Assembly (NCBI RefSeq): GCF_964246085.1
Contig: NZ_CAXTPD010000008.1
DNA: 64,000 nucleotides
Strand: one strand, 5' to 3'
From: Brotaphodocola sp003480315
Lineage (GTDB): Bacteria; Bacillota; Clostridia; Lachnospirales; Lachnospiraceae
The first letter of the stretch is position 1. Every line of letters begins with the position of its first letter. Positions 52,100-60,143 of this stretch are shown piece after piece. The position numbers were made by a program, and so were the translations under genes. Below the pieces are notes generated by a model that was not told where the DNA came from, ran no database searches, and worked only from the letters and a program-made list of their open reading frames with translations.

Positions 52100-52975
52100 A
52101 TGGGTAAAAAAACACTGGAAGAACTGGTATTTCATGATGATTTTATGTTTGCAGCTGTCATGATGGATGCGGAGAATTGTCGCTGTTTTCTGGAACGTGT
52201 GCTGGAAATTGCAATTGAAAAGGTGGAAATCAGCACAGAGCATAGTTTCTTTTTTAATCCGGAATGCAAAAGCATCCGCATGGATGTGTTTGCAAAAGAT
52301 GTGAACCGAACACATTATGACATTGAAATGCAACTGGTAAAAAAAGACAGTCTGGAAAAGCGAAGCCGTTATTATCATAGCCAGATGGATGTGGAAATGC
52401 TGGAAAAAGGAAAGGGATACAGCGAGCTTCCTGATGCCTACGTCATTTTTGTATGCAACTTTGATCCGCTTGGTGAGAAAAAATGCCGTTATACCATTCG
52501 CAAATATTGCGAGGAAACCGGCAAGACATTTGCGGATGGTGTCTGCACGGTCTTTTTGAACACAAAAGGGGAGAATCGTGATGAAGTACCAAAAGAACTG
52601 GCAGCATTGCTTGATTTCGTAAAGGCAGATCTGGCTGGAATTGAAGCTGATTACGAAGACCCATTTGTAGAACAGCTTCAGAATTCTGTGCGTCGGATCA
52701 AAAAAAGCCGAAAAATGGGGGAACGTTATATGATGTTTGAGCAGTATATGCAGGAATATGTCCAGGAACATGCAGACGAAATTCGTGAAGAAGCAAGAGC
52801 AGAAGGCTTGGAGCAGGGCATTGCGCAGGGCATTGCGTGGGGTCGGGAAGAAACCGTAGCCAGATTGAACAAGCTGAATTCTTGTTTGTTATCAGCCAAT
52901 CGCCTGTCTGATCTGCAGCGTGCGCTGCAGGATCCGGAGTATCAGAAACAATTACTTAAGGAATTTGGAATTTAG
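52100..52975 (+). CDS. Rpn family recombination-promoting nuclease/putative transposase
   Basis: A 291-residue PD-(D/E)XK nuclease of the Rpn/PDDEXK_2 family (formerly YhgA-like transposase_31). The nuclease core shows SIRMDVFAKDVNRTHYDIEMQ, with Asp and the Glu-x-Gln of the active site, preceded by TLEELVFHDDFMFAAVM. The C-terminal third is helical and charged, with Glu/Ala/Gly repeats (EGLEQGIAQGIAWGREE), as is common in this family. GGAGGA precedes the ATG. It lies in the IS-scarred region. Rpn proteins promote RecA-independent recombination and some act in phage defence. Confidence 0.87.
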   Translation: MGKKTLEELVFHDDFMFAAVMMDAENCRCFLERVLEIAIEKVEISTEHSFFFNPECKSIRMDVFAKDVNRTHYDIEMQLVKKDSLEKRSRYYHSQMDVEMLEKGKGYSELPDAYVIFVCNFDPLGEKKCRYTIRKYCEETGKTFADGVCTVFLNTKGENRDEVPKELAALLDFVKADLAGIEADYEDPFVEQLQNSVRRIKKSRKMGERYMMFEQYMQEYVQEHADEIREEARAEGLEQGIAQGIAWGREETVARLNKLNSCLLSANRLSDLQRALQDPEYQKQLLKEFGI

Positions 52976-52983
52976 CAGCAAAA

Positions 52984-53006
52984 CAAACCGTTTCATGCGG
53001 TTTGCT
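52984..53006 (+). terminator. terminator after the Rpn gene
   Basis: CAAACCG (52984-52990) pairs with CGGTTTG (52998-53004). The U-run is weak. Confidence 0.5.
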
Positions 53007-53329
53007 TCGTGTGTGAATTTCGGAAAAAGTCTGGCTCATATCTCAATGAGCCGCTTTGCCTGAATGGCGAAATCTATTTGTAGTACATATCTTATAATCA
53101 AGGTCATTTCGACCGAAATCAAAATAGATACAGGGAAATTCTATACCATAAAAAAGGGACAACCTGGAATTACTTGTTGCCCTGTAAAAAACATGATATA
53201 AAATGATAGATAAAGAATAAGAAGGTGAGGACCATTGTGATGGCCCTCATTTTTGAATTTCCAAGTGTACAAAAATTGTGTATTCCTGTCTCTAAAATAA
53301 AGAATATCAAAACAGGGAGGACAGAGAGT
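53007..53329. other. gene-poor stretch after the Rpn gene
   Basis: About 320 bp. Only a bulged hairpin at 53155-53173 (AGGGaCAAC with GTTGCCCT) was noticed. It carries no supported gene. Confidence 0.4.
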
Positions 53330-53449
53330 ATGAATACATTAATGAAGAGCGCAGGAGGTATTACCCAGGTTTCAGCAGATTCCAGGCTGCTGGCAAAACG
53401 GATCGTGTTTCTGGAGGCATTGACACTAAATGAATTGCATTCACTCTAA
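53330..53449 (+). CDS. small ORF, 39 residues, unknown
   Basis: ATG 53330 has GGGAGGA (53315-53321) 8 nt upstream, a good ribosome site. The peptide MNTLMKSAGGITQ... is amphipathic and ends LEALTLNELHSL. A longer frame to 53225 lacks a comparable site. A GGCC hairpin at 53472-53494 follows. There is no recognised family, so expression is uncertain. Confidence 0.3.
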   Translation: MNTLMKSAGGITQVSADSRLLAKRIVFLEALTLNELHSL

Positions 53450-53471
53450 TTTTCATAATACAGTAGAAATG

Positions 53472-53494
53472 AAGGCCGCCCCTTTCAGGGCCTT
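53472..53494 (+). terminator. weak hairpin after the small ORF
   Basis: AAGGCC (53472-53477) with GGCCTT (53489-53494), then TACCTTATCTT. Confidence 0.35.
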
Positions 53495-53538
53495 TACCTT
53501 ATCTTCTCGAAATCTCTGCCTCATCCCTCGAAATGATA

Positions 53539-53567
53539 TTGAAAATCCCCTTCCAATGTGGTATGAT
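53539..53567 (+). promoter_or_regulatory. promoter of the peptide ABC operon
   Basis: TTGAAA (53539-53544), 17-bp spacer, TATGAT (53562-53567). Transcription would start near 53574. Confidence 0.65.
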
Positions 53568-53611
53568 TTCCTCATTAGCGGACATTTTAAAACTCAGTGA
53601 ACATGCAAATG

Positions 53612-53648
53612 CAATGGTGCATCCTTTCGGGGCAATGCACCATTTTTG
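53612..53648 (+). terminator. leader terminator upstream of the peptide-binding protein gene
   Basis: ATGGTGCAT (53614-53622) pairs perfectly with ATGCACCAT (53635-53643), followed by TTTTT. It lies between the promoter and the first gene, so it would attenuate the operon unless overridden. Confidence 0.65.
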
Positions 53649-53681
53649 GGTTTTAAATGGTTTCAGGTAAAGGAGGATATG

Positions 53682-55349
53682 ATGAAAAAGAAGATCAGTC
53701 TCATGCTGGCGGCTGCTCTGACAGCAGGTCTGGCGCTGACCGGCTGCGGCGGCAGCAAAACTTCCGATACAACAGATAATACTGCAGGCGCTGAGAACGA
53801 GAGCACGGCCGAGGTAAAGGGTGTGGATGTGGATACCACCGGTTACTTGGTTGCGGCTCTGAACGCAGATATTCAGACTGCGGATGTGCAGAAAACTTCC
53901 AAGGACTACGAGGTGCCGTTTAACATTTTTGATCGTCTGGTAGATGTTGAGGTGGGCACGGACGGCAATTCCAAGATTGTCCCGAGTCTGGCCGAAAGCT
54001 GGGATATTTCCGATGACGGCCTGGAGTATACCTTCCATTTAAGACAGGGCGTGAAATTTCACAATGGCAATGACTTTACAGCAGAGGATGTGGCGTACAC
54101 CTTCCACCGCATGCTGACCGTAGAAGGTGGCGTGAATACCGAGTTTATTGACCAGATCAAGGGCGCGGATGAGCTCCTGGCAGGCGAGACGGATACCCTA
54201 GAAGGTGTTGAGGTGGTTGATGACTACACCATCAAGGTTACCTTAAAGGAGCCGTTTGCAGGCTTCCTGGCAAGCATTTCTTCTCCGGGTGTTTCTATTT
54301 ACGACAGCGAGGCCACCGAGGCAGCGGGTGATCAGTTCGGCATGGATCCGGCTGTGACGGTTGGTACCGGCCCGTTTGAGTTTTCTTCCTGGAGCTTCAA
54401 CAACCAGCTGGTTCTGACACGCAATGAGGACTACTGGAAGGGCGCTTCCGGGCTTCCGGGTGTTGTCATCAAGATCATTCCGGATACCGAGACCCAGTCC
54501 ATGATGTTTGAAAGCGGTGAGCTTGACATTCTCGACCTGGATTATGCTGCAGATTCGGTAGACCGTTTCACCGAGACTTATCCGGATCAGATCGTACAGG
54601 GCCCGCGTGTAGGTATCGTGTACTTTACCATGAACTTTAATAAGGAGCCGTTCCAGGATGTCAGAGTCCGCAAGGCGGTTCAGATGTCGATTGACCGCCA
54701 GGCTATTCTGGATGCCCTTTACGGCGGCAGAGGCCAGGTGGAGCAGGGAATCTTCCCACACGGTCTTATCGGCTTTAATCCGGATCAGGAGGAAATCAAG
54801 TACGATCCGGAGGCTGCGAAGGCGCTGCTTGCCGAGGCCGGCTATGCAGATGGCTTTGATATGGAGATTGCGGCAGACAGTTCCGCATCTGATACCATGA
54901 CCATGGCGCTGGAGATTGTCAGCGATCAGCTTGCTGAGGTTGGCATCCGCGCAGAAATCAAAAATTACGATGAATCTACCTGGTTAGAAACCAGAAAATC
55001 CGGTGAGCTTGGTTCCTTCATGTCTACCTGGTCCGCAGATTACAACGATCCGGATAACTTCATTTATACCTTCTTCGGCAATGAAGAGAAAACAAGGATC
55101 CGTTCCATTAACTATCCGGATACGGAGGTGATGGAGCGTGTAGCAAAAGCGCGTACCATTGTAAATGAGGATGAACGTCTTGCAGAGTACAAGGCGCTGG
55201 AAGAGAAGCTCATCCACGAGGACGCAGCCTGGGTGCCGATGTTCTCCAGACTCCATTTGTTTGCAGTGAGCAAGCGGGTACAGGGCTTCGCACCGTTGTG
55301 GAGCGGATTGAGCGATCAGCTTTTCTACAATATTTCTTTGAGCGAGTAA
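53682..55349 (+). CDS. ABC transporter peptide-binding lipoprotein (family 5)
   Basis: Solute receptor of a DppA/OppA-type importer, 555 residues. Lipobox ALTGC with Cys22, then a short acidic linker. The SBP_bac_5 domain includes SLAESWDISDDGLEYTFHLRQGVKFHNG, EDVAYTFHRMLT and RVRKAVQMSIDRQAILDALYGG. ATG 53682 is 5 nt after AGGAGG; the preceding ATG (53679) is too close. Dipeptides, oligopeptides or nickel-type ligands are possible; peptides are most likely given the five-gene dpp-like set. Confidence 0.92.
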   Translation: MKKKISLMLAAALTAGLALTGCGGSKTSDTTDNTAGAENESTAEVKGVDVDTTGYLVAALNADIQTADVQKTSKDYEVPFNIFDRLVDVEVGTDGNSKIVPSLAESWDISDDGLEYTFHLRQGVKFHNGNDFTAEDVAYTFHRMLTVEGGVNTEFIDQIKGADELLAGETDTLEGVEVVDDYTIKVTLKEPFAGFLASISSPGVSIYDSEATEAAGDQFGMDPAVTVGTGPFEFSSWSFNNQLVLTRNEDYWKGASGLPGVVIKIIPDTETQSMMFESGELDILDLDYAADSVDRFTETYPDQIVQGPRVGIVYFTMNFNKEPFQDVRVRKAVQMSIDRQAILDALYGGRGQVEQGIFPHGLIGFNPDQEEIKYDPEAAKALLAEAGYADGFDMEIAADSSASDTMTMALEIVSDQLAEVGIRAEIKNYDESTWLETRKSGELGSFMSTWSADYNDPDNFIYTFFGNEEKTRIRSINYPDTEVMERVAKARTIVNEDERLAEYKALEEKLIHEDAAWVPMFSRLHLFAVSKRVQGFAPLWSGLSDQLFYNISLSE

Positions 55350-55363
55350 ACGCATAAATGCTA

Positions 55364-55440
55364 AGGGAGTGTTGCACCCAGAGCTTTGGCAGTCACAGGC
55401 ATATCGTGGTTTGCCGGGCCTGTCTTCGCGGCACTCTCTT
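55364..55440 (+). terminator. intra-operon hairpin after the binding-protein gene
   Basis: AGGGAGTGTTGC (55364-55375) pairs with GCGGCACTCTCT (55428-55439) using G-T pairs; an inner ACAGGC/GCCTGT stem lies at 55395-55423; TTTTCC follows. Probable partial terminator or 3'-protecting hairpin that raises binding-protein mRNA. Confidence 0.6.
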
Positions 55441-55469
55441 TTCCTATGTAATGTAGAGGAGGATGAAGT

Positions 55470-56393
55470 GTGTTAAGAAAAGTACTGAAACGGATTCTGA
55501 TCTCCATCCCGGTTCTGGTAGGCGTGGTGCTGCTGATCTTTATCATGCTGCGCATTGTTCCGGGTGATCCGGTTACCACCATGATGGGAGAACATGTGAA
55601 TCCGGCGGTGATCGAGAAAATCAGTAAGGAAATGGGGCTAGACAAGCCATTGTATGTGCAGTTTTTGCAGTATATTGCCCATGCGCTTCGGGGGGATTTC
55701 GGAACATCCTACCGGTTGAACCGGAATGTGACAAAGATTATTCTGGAGGCATTCCCGAACACGGTGAAATTGTCTCTGCTGGCGGCTGTAGTGGCCTGGA
55801 TCATTGGTATTGTGGCAGGCATCATTGCGGCAGTGCGGCAGAATAAGCTGCTGGACCGCCTGTTTATGGGCGGCGCACTGATCGGTGTTTCCATGCCGGT
55901 ATTCATGACAGCGCTGGTGCTGCAGTATCTGTTTGCGTTTAAGTTCAAATGGTTTCCGGTTTCCGGCTTTGATTCCATCCGGGCCATGATCCTTCCGGCC
56001 ATCGTGCTGGGCTGGAACTCTGCGGGAAGCATTGCCCGCATGACCCGTTCTAACCTGGTGGAGATTATGCAGAATGATTTTATCCGCACGGCACGGGCCA
56101 AGGGACTGCTGGAATCCGGTGTTATTGTGAAGCACGCACTGAAAAATGCCATGCTTCCGGTTGTCACCATGATGGCACTGCAGGTATCCAGCATGCTGTC
56201 CGGCGCGGTACTGACTGAGAGTGTGTTTGGCGTTCCGGGTATTGGCCGTCTGGCGGTGAACGCCATTGAGACAAGAGATATGCCGCTGTTACAGGGCACG
56301 GTTATTTTTACTACTATTCTGATCATTGTGGGCAATCTGGTGGCAGATCTGCTTTACAATGTACTGGATCCGAGAATCAGGGAGGGCGCGTAA
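55470..56393 (+). CDS. ABC peptide transporter permease, DppB-like
   Basis: First permease of the importer, 307 residues, six helices. N-terminal MLRIVPGDPVTTMMGEHV and YRLNRNVTKIILEAFPNTVKLSL are typical of OppB/DppB; the coupling loop is FIRTARAKGLLESGVIVKHALKNA. The start is GTG 55470, 7 nt after GAGGAGG. It is one base from the next permease gene. Confidence 0.93.
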   Translation: MLRKVLKRILISIPVLVGVVLLIFIMLRIVPGDPVTTMMGEHVNPAVIEKISKEMGLDKPLYVQFLQYIAHALRGDFGTSYRLNRNVTKIILEAFPNTVKLSLLAAVVAWIIGIVAGIIAAVRQNKLLDRLFMGGALIGVSMPVFMTALVLQYLFAFKFKWFPVSGFDSIRAMILPAIVLGWNSAGSIARMTRSNLVEIMQNDFIRTARAKGLLESGVIVKHALKNAMLPVVTMMALQVSSMLSGAVLTESVFGVPGIGRLAVNAIETRDMPLLQGTVIFTTILIIVGNLVADLLYNVLDPRIREGA

Positions 56394-56394
56394 G

Positions 56395-57363
56395 ATGGAA
56401 GAAAAGAACATACAGAATCTGTCTGAAAACGACCAGACCGGATCGGACAGAAGTATGCAGCAGCATGACGCAAAAGCGAAATACATGCAGACGGATTTCA
56501 ATGCCCAGATCGGCGAGGCAGACACCTGGCTGGACAAGGCAAAAACACTGGTGCGCCAGAATAAGCTGGCGGCCTTTTCCGCACTGCTGATTATTTTCAT
56601 GATTCTCATTGCAGTTTTTGCCCCTCTGGTGGCACCTTATGATCACTTACAGCAGAGTCTTTCGGACCGCCTGCAGCATCCAAGTGCGGCTCACTGGCTT
56701 GGAACCGACGAGCTAGGGCGTGATGTGCTCAGCCGTATCATTTTTGGCGCGCGCATTTCCCTGACCATCGGTCTGGTGCCGACTCTGATCTCCATGGCCA
56801 TTGGTACAGTGCTTGGCATGTATGCCGGTTTTTACGGCGGCAAGGTGGATTTCATCATCATGCGCCTGGCGGATGTGATGCTGGCATTCCCATCGCTGCT
56901 GCTGGCTATGGTTGTCATGTACACCATGGGCGGCGGCCTGATCAATATTTTCATTGCGTTAAGCCTTGTAAACTGGGCGGGAACCGCCCGCATTGTGCGA
57001 TCACAGACCCTTTCTTTAAAGGAAAAAGAGTATGTGGAGGCAGCCCACAGCATTGGTGTGAAAAAATGGGTCATCATGTTCCGGCACATTCTGCCGAACT
57101 GCATCCCGTCCCTGATCGTGCTGTTTACCTTAAATATCCCGTCAGCAATCTTGTCAGAAGCATCCTTAAGCTTCCTGGGTGTCGGCGCGCAGCCGCCGAG
57201 TGCCAGCTGGGGTCTGATGGTTGTTCGCGGCAAGAAATATCTGTTCTCGGAACCCTGGCTTTCCATCGCGCCGAGTGTGGCTATCATGATCGTGGTCATG
57301 GCATTCAACTTCCTGGGGGATGGCCTCCGGGATGTACTGGATCCGTACTTGAAAGAGCAGTAA
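56395..57363 (+). CDS. ABC peptide transporter permease, DppC-like
   Basis: Second permease, 322 residues. A ~65-residue charged N-terminal tail is longer than usual. The core has LVAPYDHLQQSLSDRLQHPS, HWLGTDELGRDVLSRIIFGARIS and the coupling loop YVEAAHSIGVKKWVIMFRHILPN. ATG 56395 is one base after the previous stop; an in-frame extension within dppB is rejected. Confidence 0.93.
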   Translation: MEEKNIQNLSENDQTGSDRSMQQHDAKAKYMQTDFNAQIGEADTWLDKAKTLVRQNKLAAFSALLIIFMILIAVFAPLVAPYDHLQQSLSDRLQHPSAAHWLGTDELGRDVLSRIIFGARISLTIGLVPTLISMAIGTVLGMYAGFYGGKVDFIIMRLADVMLAFPSLLLAMVVMYTMGGGLINIFIALSLVNWAGTARIVRSQTLSLKEKEYVEAAHSIGVKKWVIMFRHILPNCIPSLIVLFTLNIPSAILSEASLSFLGVGAQPPSASWGLMVVRGKKYLFSEPWLSIAPSVAIMIVVMAFNFLGDGLRDVLDPYLKEQ

Positions 57364-57375
57364 AGGAGAGGAGAG

Positions 57376-58371
57376 ATGAGCATGAGTGACTCGATCGTAT
57401 TGGATATCCGTGATCTGAAATCCCACTTCTTTACCGCGAAGGGGGAGATTCCGGCGGTGGACGGTGTCAGTATTGAGGTTCCGGCCGGTAAGATCATTGG
57501 CATTGTAGGAGAGAGCGGCTGCGGCAAAAGCATGACTGCCATGTCTGTGATGGGACTGCTCCGTCATCCTGGCAGGATTGTCGGCGGCAGCATCACGCTG
57601 GATGGGCGTGATATTACCCATCTTTCTGCGCGGGAGCTGGCAAAGGTGCGGGGAGACGAAATCTCCATGATCTTCCAGGAACCGATGACCTCCTTAAATC
57701 TGGTATATCCGGTGGGAAAACAGGTGCAGGAGGCAATCCTGCTCCACCAGAAGGTTTCCAAAGAAGAAGCAAGGCAGAGAGTGCTTGATATTTTCCGTGC
57801 GGTTGGAATCCCGGAGCCGGAGAAGCGTTATAAGAGCTATCCGCATCAGCTGTCCGGCGGTCTGCGCCAGAGAGTTATGATCGGCATGGCTATGGTGTGC
57901 CGCCCGAAGGTGATGATCGCGGATGAACCGACAACGGCTCTGGACGTGACCATTGAAGCGCAGATCCTTCAGCTGATGAAGAAGCTCTGTGAGGAGCAGG
58001 GGACTTCTATTATCCTGATCACCCACAATATGGGTGTGGTGGCGGAAATCTGTGATTATGTGTATGTTATGTATGCGGGTAAGGTGATGGAGCAGGCTGA
58101 GACCTTTGAGCTGTTTGACCATACCGCGCATCCGTATACCAAAGGACTGTTAAGGTCTATCCCGAAACTGGATGAGCAGCCGGAACGGCTCTACACCATC
58201 GAGGGCGTGGTGCCGAACCTCTTGCATCTGCCGAAGGGCTGCCGCTTCTGTACCCGGTGTGAATGTGCCACAGAGCGGTGCTTTGTGGAGATGCCGGAGC
58301 TCTATGAGACGGCAGAAGGGCATAGGGTGCGGTGTTTCTTAAGTGAGGAGGTGGCTGAAGATGGAAAATAA
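57376..58371 (+). CDS. ABC peptide transporter ATP-binding protein, DppD-like
   Basis: ATPase of 331 residues. Walker A GESGCGKS, signature LSGGLRQR, Walker B VMIADEPTTALDVT, switch His ILITHNMG. The C-terminal oligopeptide/dipeptide domain contains a cysteine cluster (CRFCTRCECATERC) that binds a [4Fe-4S] cluster in some DppD homologues. GGAGAGGAGAG precedes the ATG. It overlaps the next gene by 11 bp. Confidence 0.94.
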   Translation: MSMSDSIVLDIRDLKSHFFTAKGEIPAVDGVSIEVPAGKIIGIVGESGCGKSMTAMSVMGLLRHPGRIVGGSITLDGRDITHLSARELAKVRGDEISMIFQEPMTSLNLVYPVGKQVQEAILLHQKVSKEEARQRVLDIFRAVGIPEPEKRYKSYPHQLSGGLRQRVMIGMAMVCRPKVMIADEPTTALDVTIEAQILQLMKKLCEEQGTSIILITHNMGVVAEICDYVYVMYAGKVMEQAETFELFDHTAHPYTKGLLRSIPKLDEQPERLYTIEGVVPNLLHLPKGCRFCTRCECATERCFVEMPELYETAEGHRVRCFLSEEVAEDGK

Positions 58372-59341
58372 AAAACTTCTGCTGCGCACCGAGCATCTGG
58401 TAAAGGAATTCCCCATCGGCGGTACGAAGAAAAATCCACTGGTGGTACATGCGGTGTCCGATGTGAATCTGGAAATATACGAAGGGGAGACCATGGCCCT
58501 GGTAGGAGAGTCCGGCTGTGGCAAGAGCACCCTGGGCCGTGTGCTGATCCGTCTTCTGGATGCTACCTCCGGTAAGGTGGAATTTGAAGGCCAGGATATC
58601 ACTGCCATGAAGGAGGCAGAATTTGCGAAAATCCGCAGACAGCTCCAGATCATTTTCCAGGATCCGTATGCATCTCTGAATCCGCGCATGAGCGTGGCAA
58701 AGATTATCGCGGAGCCACTTACCACGTATGGTCTGAAAGATAAAAAAGAACTGGAGGCGCGGGTGAAGGAGCTGATGAAGGAGGTTGGTATTCCGGAGGA
58801 GTTTTACAACCGGTATCCGCACCAGTTTTCCGGCGGACAACGCCAGAGAATTGGCATTGCCCGGGCTATTGCGCTGAATCCGAAGCTGATCGTCTGTGAT
58901 GAGCCGGTGTCAGCCCTGGACGTTTCCATTCAGTCCCAGGTGTTAAACCTGTTAAAGGATTTACAGGAAGAATACAGGCTGACGTACCTGTTCATTTCCC
59001 ATGACTTAAGCGTGGTGAAATTCATTGCGGACCGGGTATGCGTGATGTTTCTGGGAAGCATCTGCGAGGTGGGAGCGACGAAAGAACTCTACGATCATCC
59101 GCTGCATCCCTATACCCGTTTTCTGATGAATGCCATTCCGAAGGCAGACCCGCATCTGCGAACCAGGGAAAAAGAACTGCTGACCGGCGAAATTCCTTCT
59201 CCGGTAAATCCGCCGTCCGGCTGTAAATTCCACACCAGATGCCCTTATGCACAGGAAATTTGTGGAAAAGAGCAGCCACCATGCAGGACTTTTGGGGATA
59301 GAACGGTGTTTTGTCATTTCCCGCTGGAGAAAGAAGCGTAA
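58361..59341 (+). CDS. ABC peptide transporter ATP-binding protein, DppF-like
   Basis: Second ATPase, 326 residues. Walker A GESGCGKST, signature FSGGQRQR, Walker B LIVCDEPVSALDVS, switch His FISHDLS. The C-terminal domain ends with CKFHTRCPYAQEICGKEQPPC. ATG 58361 has GAGGAGG 9 nt upstream and overlaps the DppD-like gene. Confidence 0.94.
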   Translation: MENKKLLLRTEHLVKEFPIGGTKKNPLVVHAVSDVNLEIYEGETMALVGESGCGKSTLGRVLIRLLDATSGKVEFEGQDITAMKEAEFAKIRRQLQIIFQDPYASLNPRMSVAKIIAEPLTTYGLKDKKELEARVKELMKEVGIPEEFYNRYPHQFSGGQRQRIGIARAIALNPKLIVCDEPVSALDVSIQSQVLNLLKDLQEEYRLTYLFISHDLSVVKFIADRVCVMFLGSICEVGATKELYDHPLHPYTRFLMNAIPKADPHLRTREKELLTGEIPSPVNPPSGCKFHTRCPYAQEICGKEQPPCRTFGDRTVFCHFPLEKEA

Positions 59342-59368
59342 GCTGTGTGCGAACAGCAGTAGAAAAGT

Positions 59369-59402
59369 ACAGGCAGTCCAGAAGAAAATGGACTGTCTGT
59401 TT
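59369..59402 (+). terminator. terminator after the peptide ABC operon
   Basis: ACAGGCAGTCCA (59369-59380) pairs with TGGACTGTCTGT (59389-59400, one G-T), then TTTG. Confidence 0.7.
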
Positions 59403-59422
59403 GCATAAGGAGGAGCCATGTT

Positions 59423-59914
59423 ATGGCATTTGTATTTGAACATGTGAAAGCGAGCGAGGCAGACAAGGTCCTGTCTCTCTACCGTTCCCTGGTGGGAACC
59501 CCGTTTTGTGCCTGGACAGCCGATTATCCGTCCCGCAGTGATGTGGAGTTTGACCTTTCCCGCAATGCACTGTTCTGTCTGCGGGATGAGGAAACCGGCG
59601 AAATAGCCGGAGTCATTTCCATCGATCAGGATCCGAAGGTGGAGAGCCTGACCTGCTGGACACCGGAATTACAGCCGGGGCGGGAACTGTCCAGACTGGG
59701 CGTAAGGGAAGCGTATCAGAATCAGGGAATTGCCAGAAAGCTGATGGCCGGGGCCATGGAGGAGCTGCGGAGACAGGGATTTAAGAGTGTGCACATTTTG
59801 GTCGCTAAGGAAAATAAAAAGGCGCTTGCATCCTATAAGGTTTTTGAATATGAAACAGTGGGAGCGTGTTTTCTGCACGAACATGATTACTGGTGTTACG
59901 AAAAGGCGTTATAA
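59423..59914 (+). CDS. GNAT family N-acetyltransferase
   Basis: A 163-residue acetyl-CoA dependent acetyltransferase. The CoA-binding motif is LGVREAYQNQGIARKLMAGAMEELRRQGF; strand beta-4 is GEIAGVISIDQ; the C-terminal NKKALASYKVFEYETVG is typical. AGGAGG precedes the ATG. The acceptor is unknown; it sits behind the peptide importer, and may be cotranscribed by readthrough. Confidence 0.85.
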   Translation: MAFVFEHVKASEADKVLSLYRSLVGTPFCAWTADYPSRSDVEFDLSRNALFCLRDEETGEIAGVISIDQDPKVESLTCWTPELQPGRELSRLGVREAYQNQGIARKLMAGAMEELRRQGFKSVHILVAKENKKALASYKVFEYETVGACFLHEHDYWCYEKAL

Positions 59915-59970
59915 TGTAAAAAATACAAATTATAAAACTCACAGCGGATAAGACCGCCGGTAAAAAGCAC

Positions 59971-59999
59971 TTTACAAATCGATAGAAATCAAGTAGAAT
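59971..59999 (+). promoter_or_regulatory. promoter of the antiporter gene
   Basis: TTTACA (59971-59976), 17-bp spacer, TAGAAT (59994-59999); transcription should start about 60006. Confidence 0.65.
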
Positions 60000-60004
60000 A
60001 CCGA

Positions 60005-60047
60005 CAGGGAATGAAGTACTCCCTTGGGAAACCAAAACCGCTTATAC
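60005..60047 (+). ncRNA. candidate riboswitch aptamer in the antiporter leader
   Basis: Starts almost at the predicted transcript 5' end. It has an AGGGA/TCCCT stem (60006-60010 / 60020-60024) with a 9-nt loop, then a TGG-GAAA-CCA mini-hairpin (60025-60034), then a purine-rich single-stranded stretch, and the terminator at 60048. Position, compactness and the downstream transporter fit a cation-sensing leader such as the Na+ (DUF1646) or Li+ (nhaA) riboswitch classes. I cannot match the consensus from memory, so class assignment is open. Confidence 0.4.
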
Positions 60048-60096
60048 AAAGCTGATGACTTCTGTGAGAAAATCACAGGGTCACCAGCTTTTTTTT
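60048..60096 (+). terminator. intrinsic terminator in the antiporter leader
   Basis: AAAGCTG (60048-60054) pairs with CAGCTTT, TGAC with GTCA and CTGTGA with TCACAG around a GAAAA loop, followed by eight Ts. It lies 48 nt before the start codon, so it must be bypassed for expression. Confidence 0.88.
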
Positions 60097-60143
60097 CGCG
60101 AGCATTGCGCGTGATGGTCCCTGTGCAAAAAGGAGGAAAACTT

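Noticed and set aside
60024..60143. 40-residue N-terminal extension of the antiporter
   Set aside because: It would translate through the leader terminator hairpin; AGGAGG before ATG 60144 and the family N-terminus support the shorter form.
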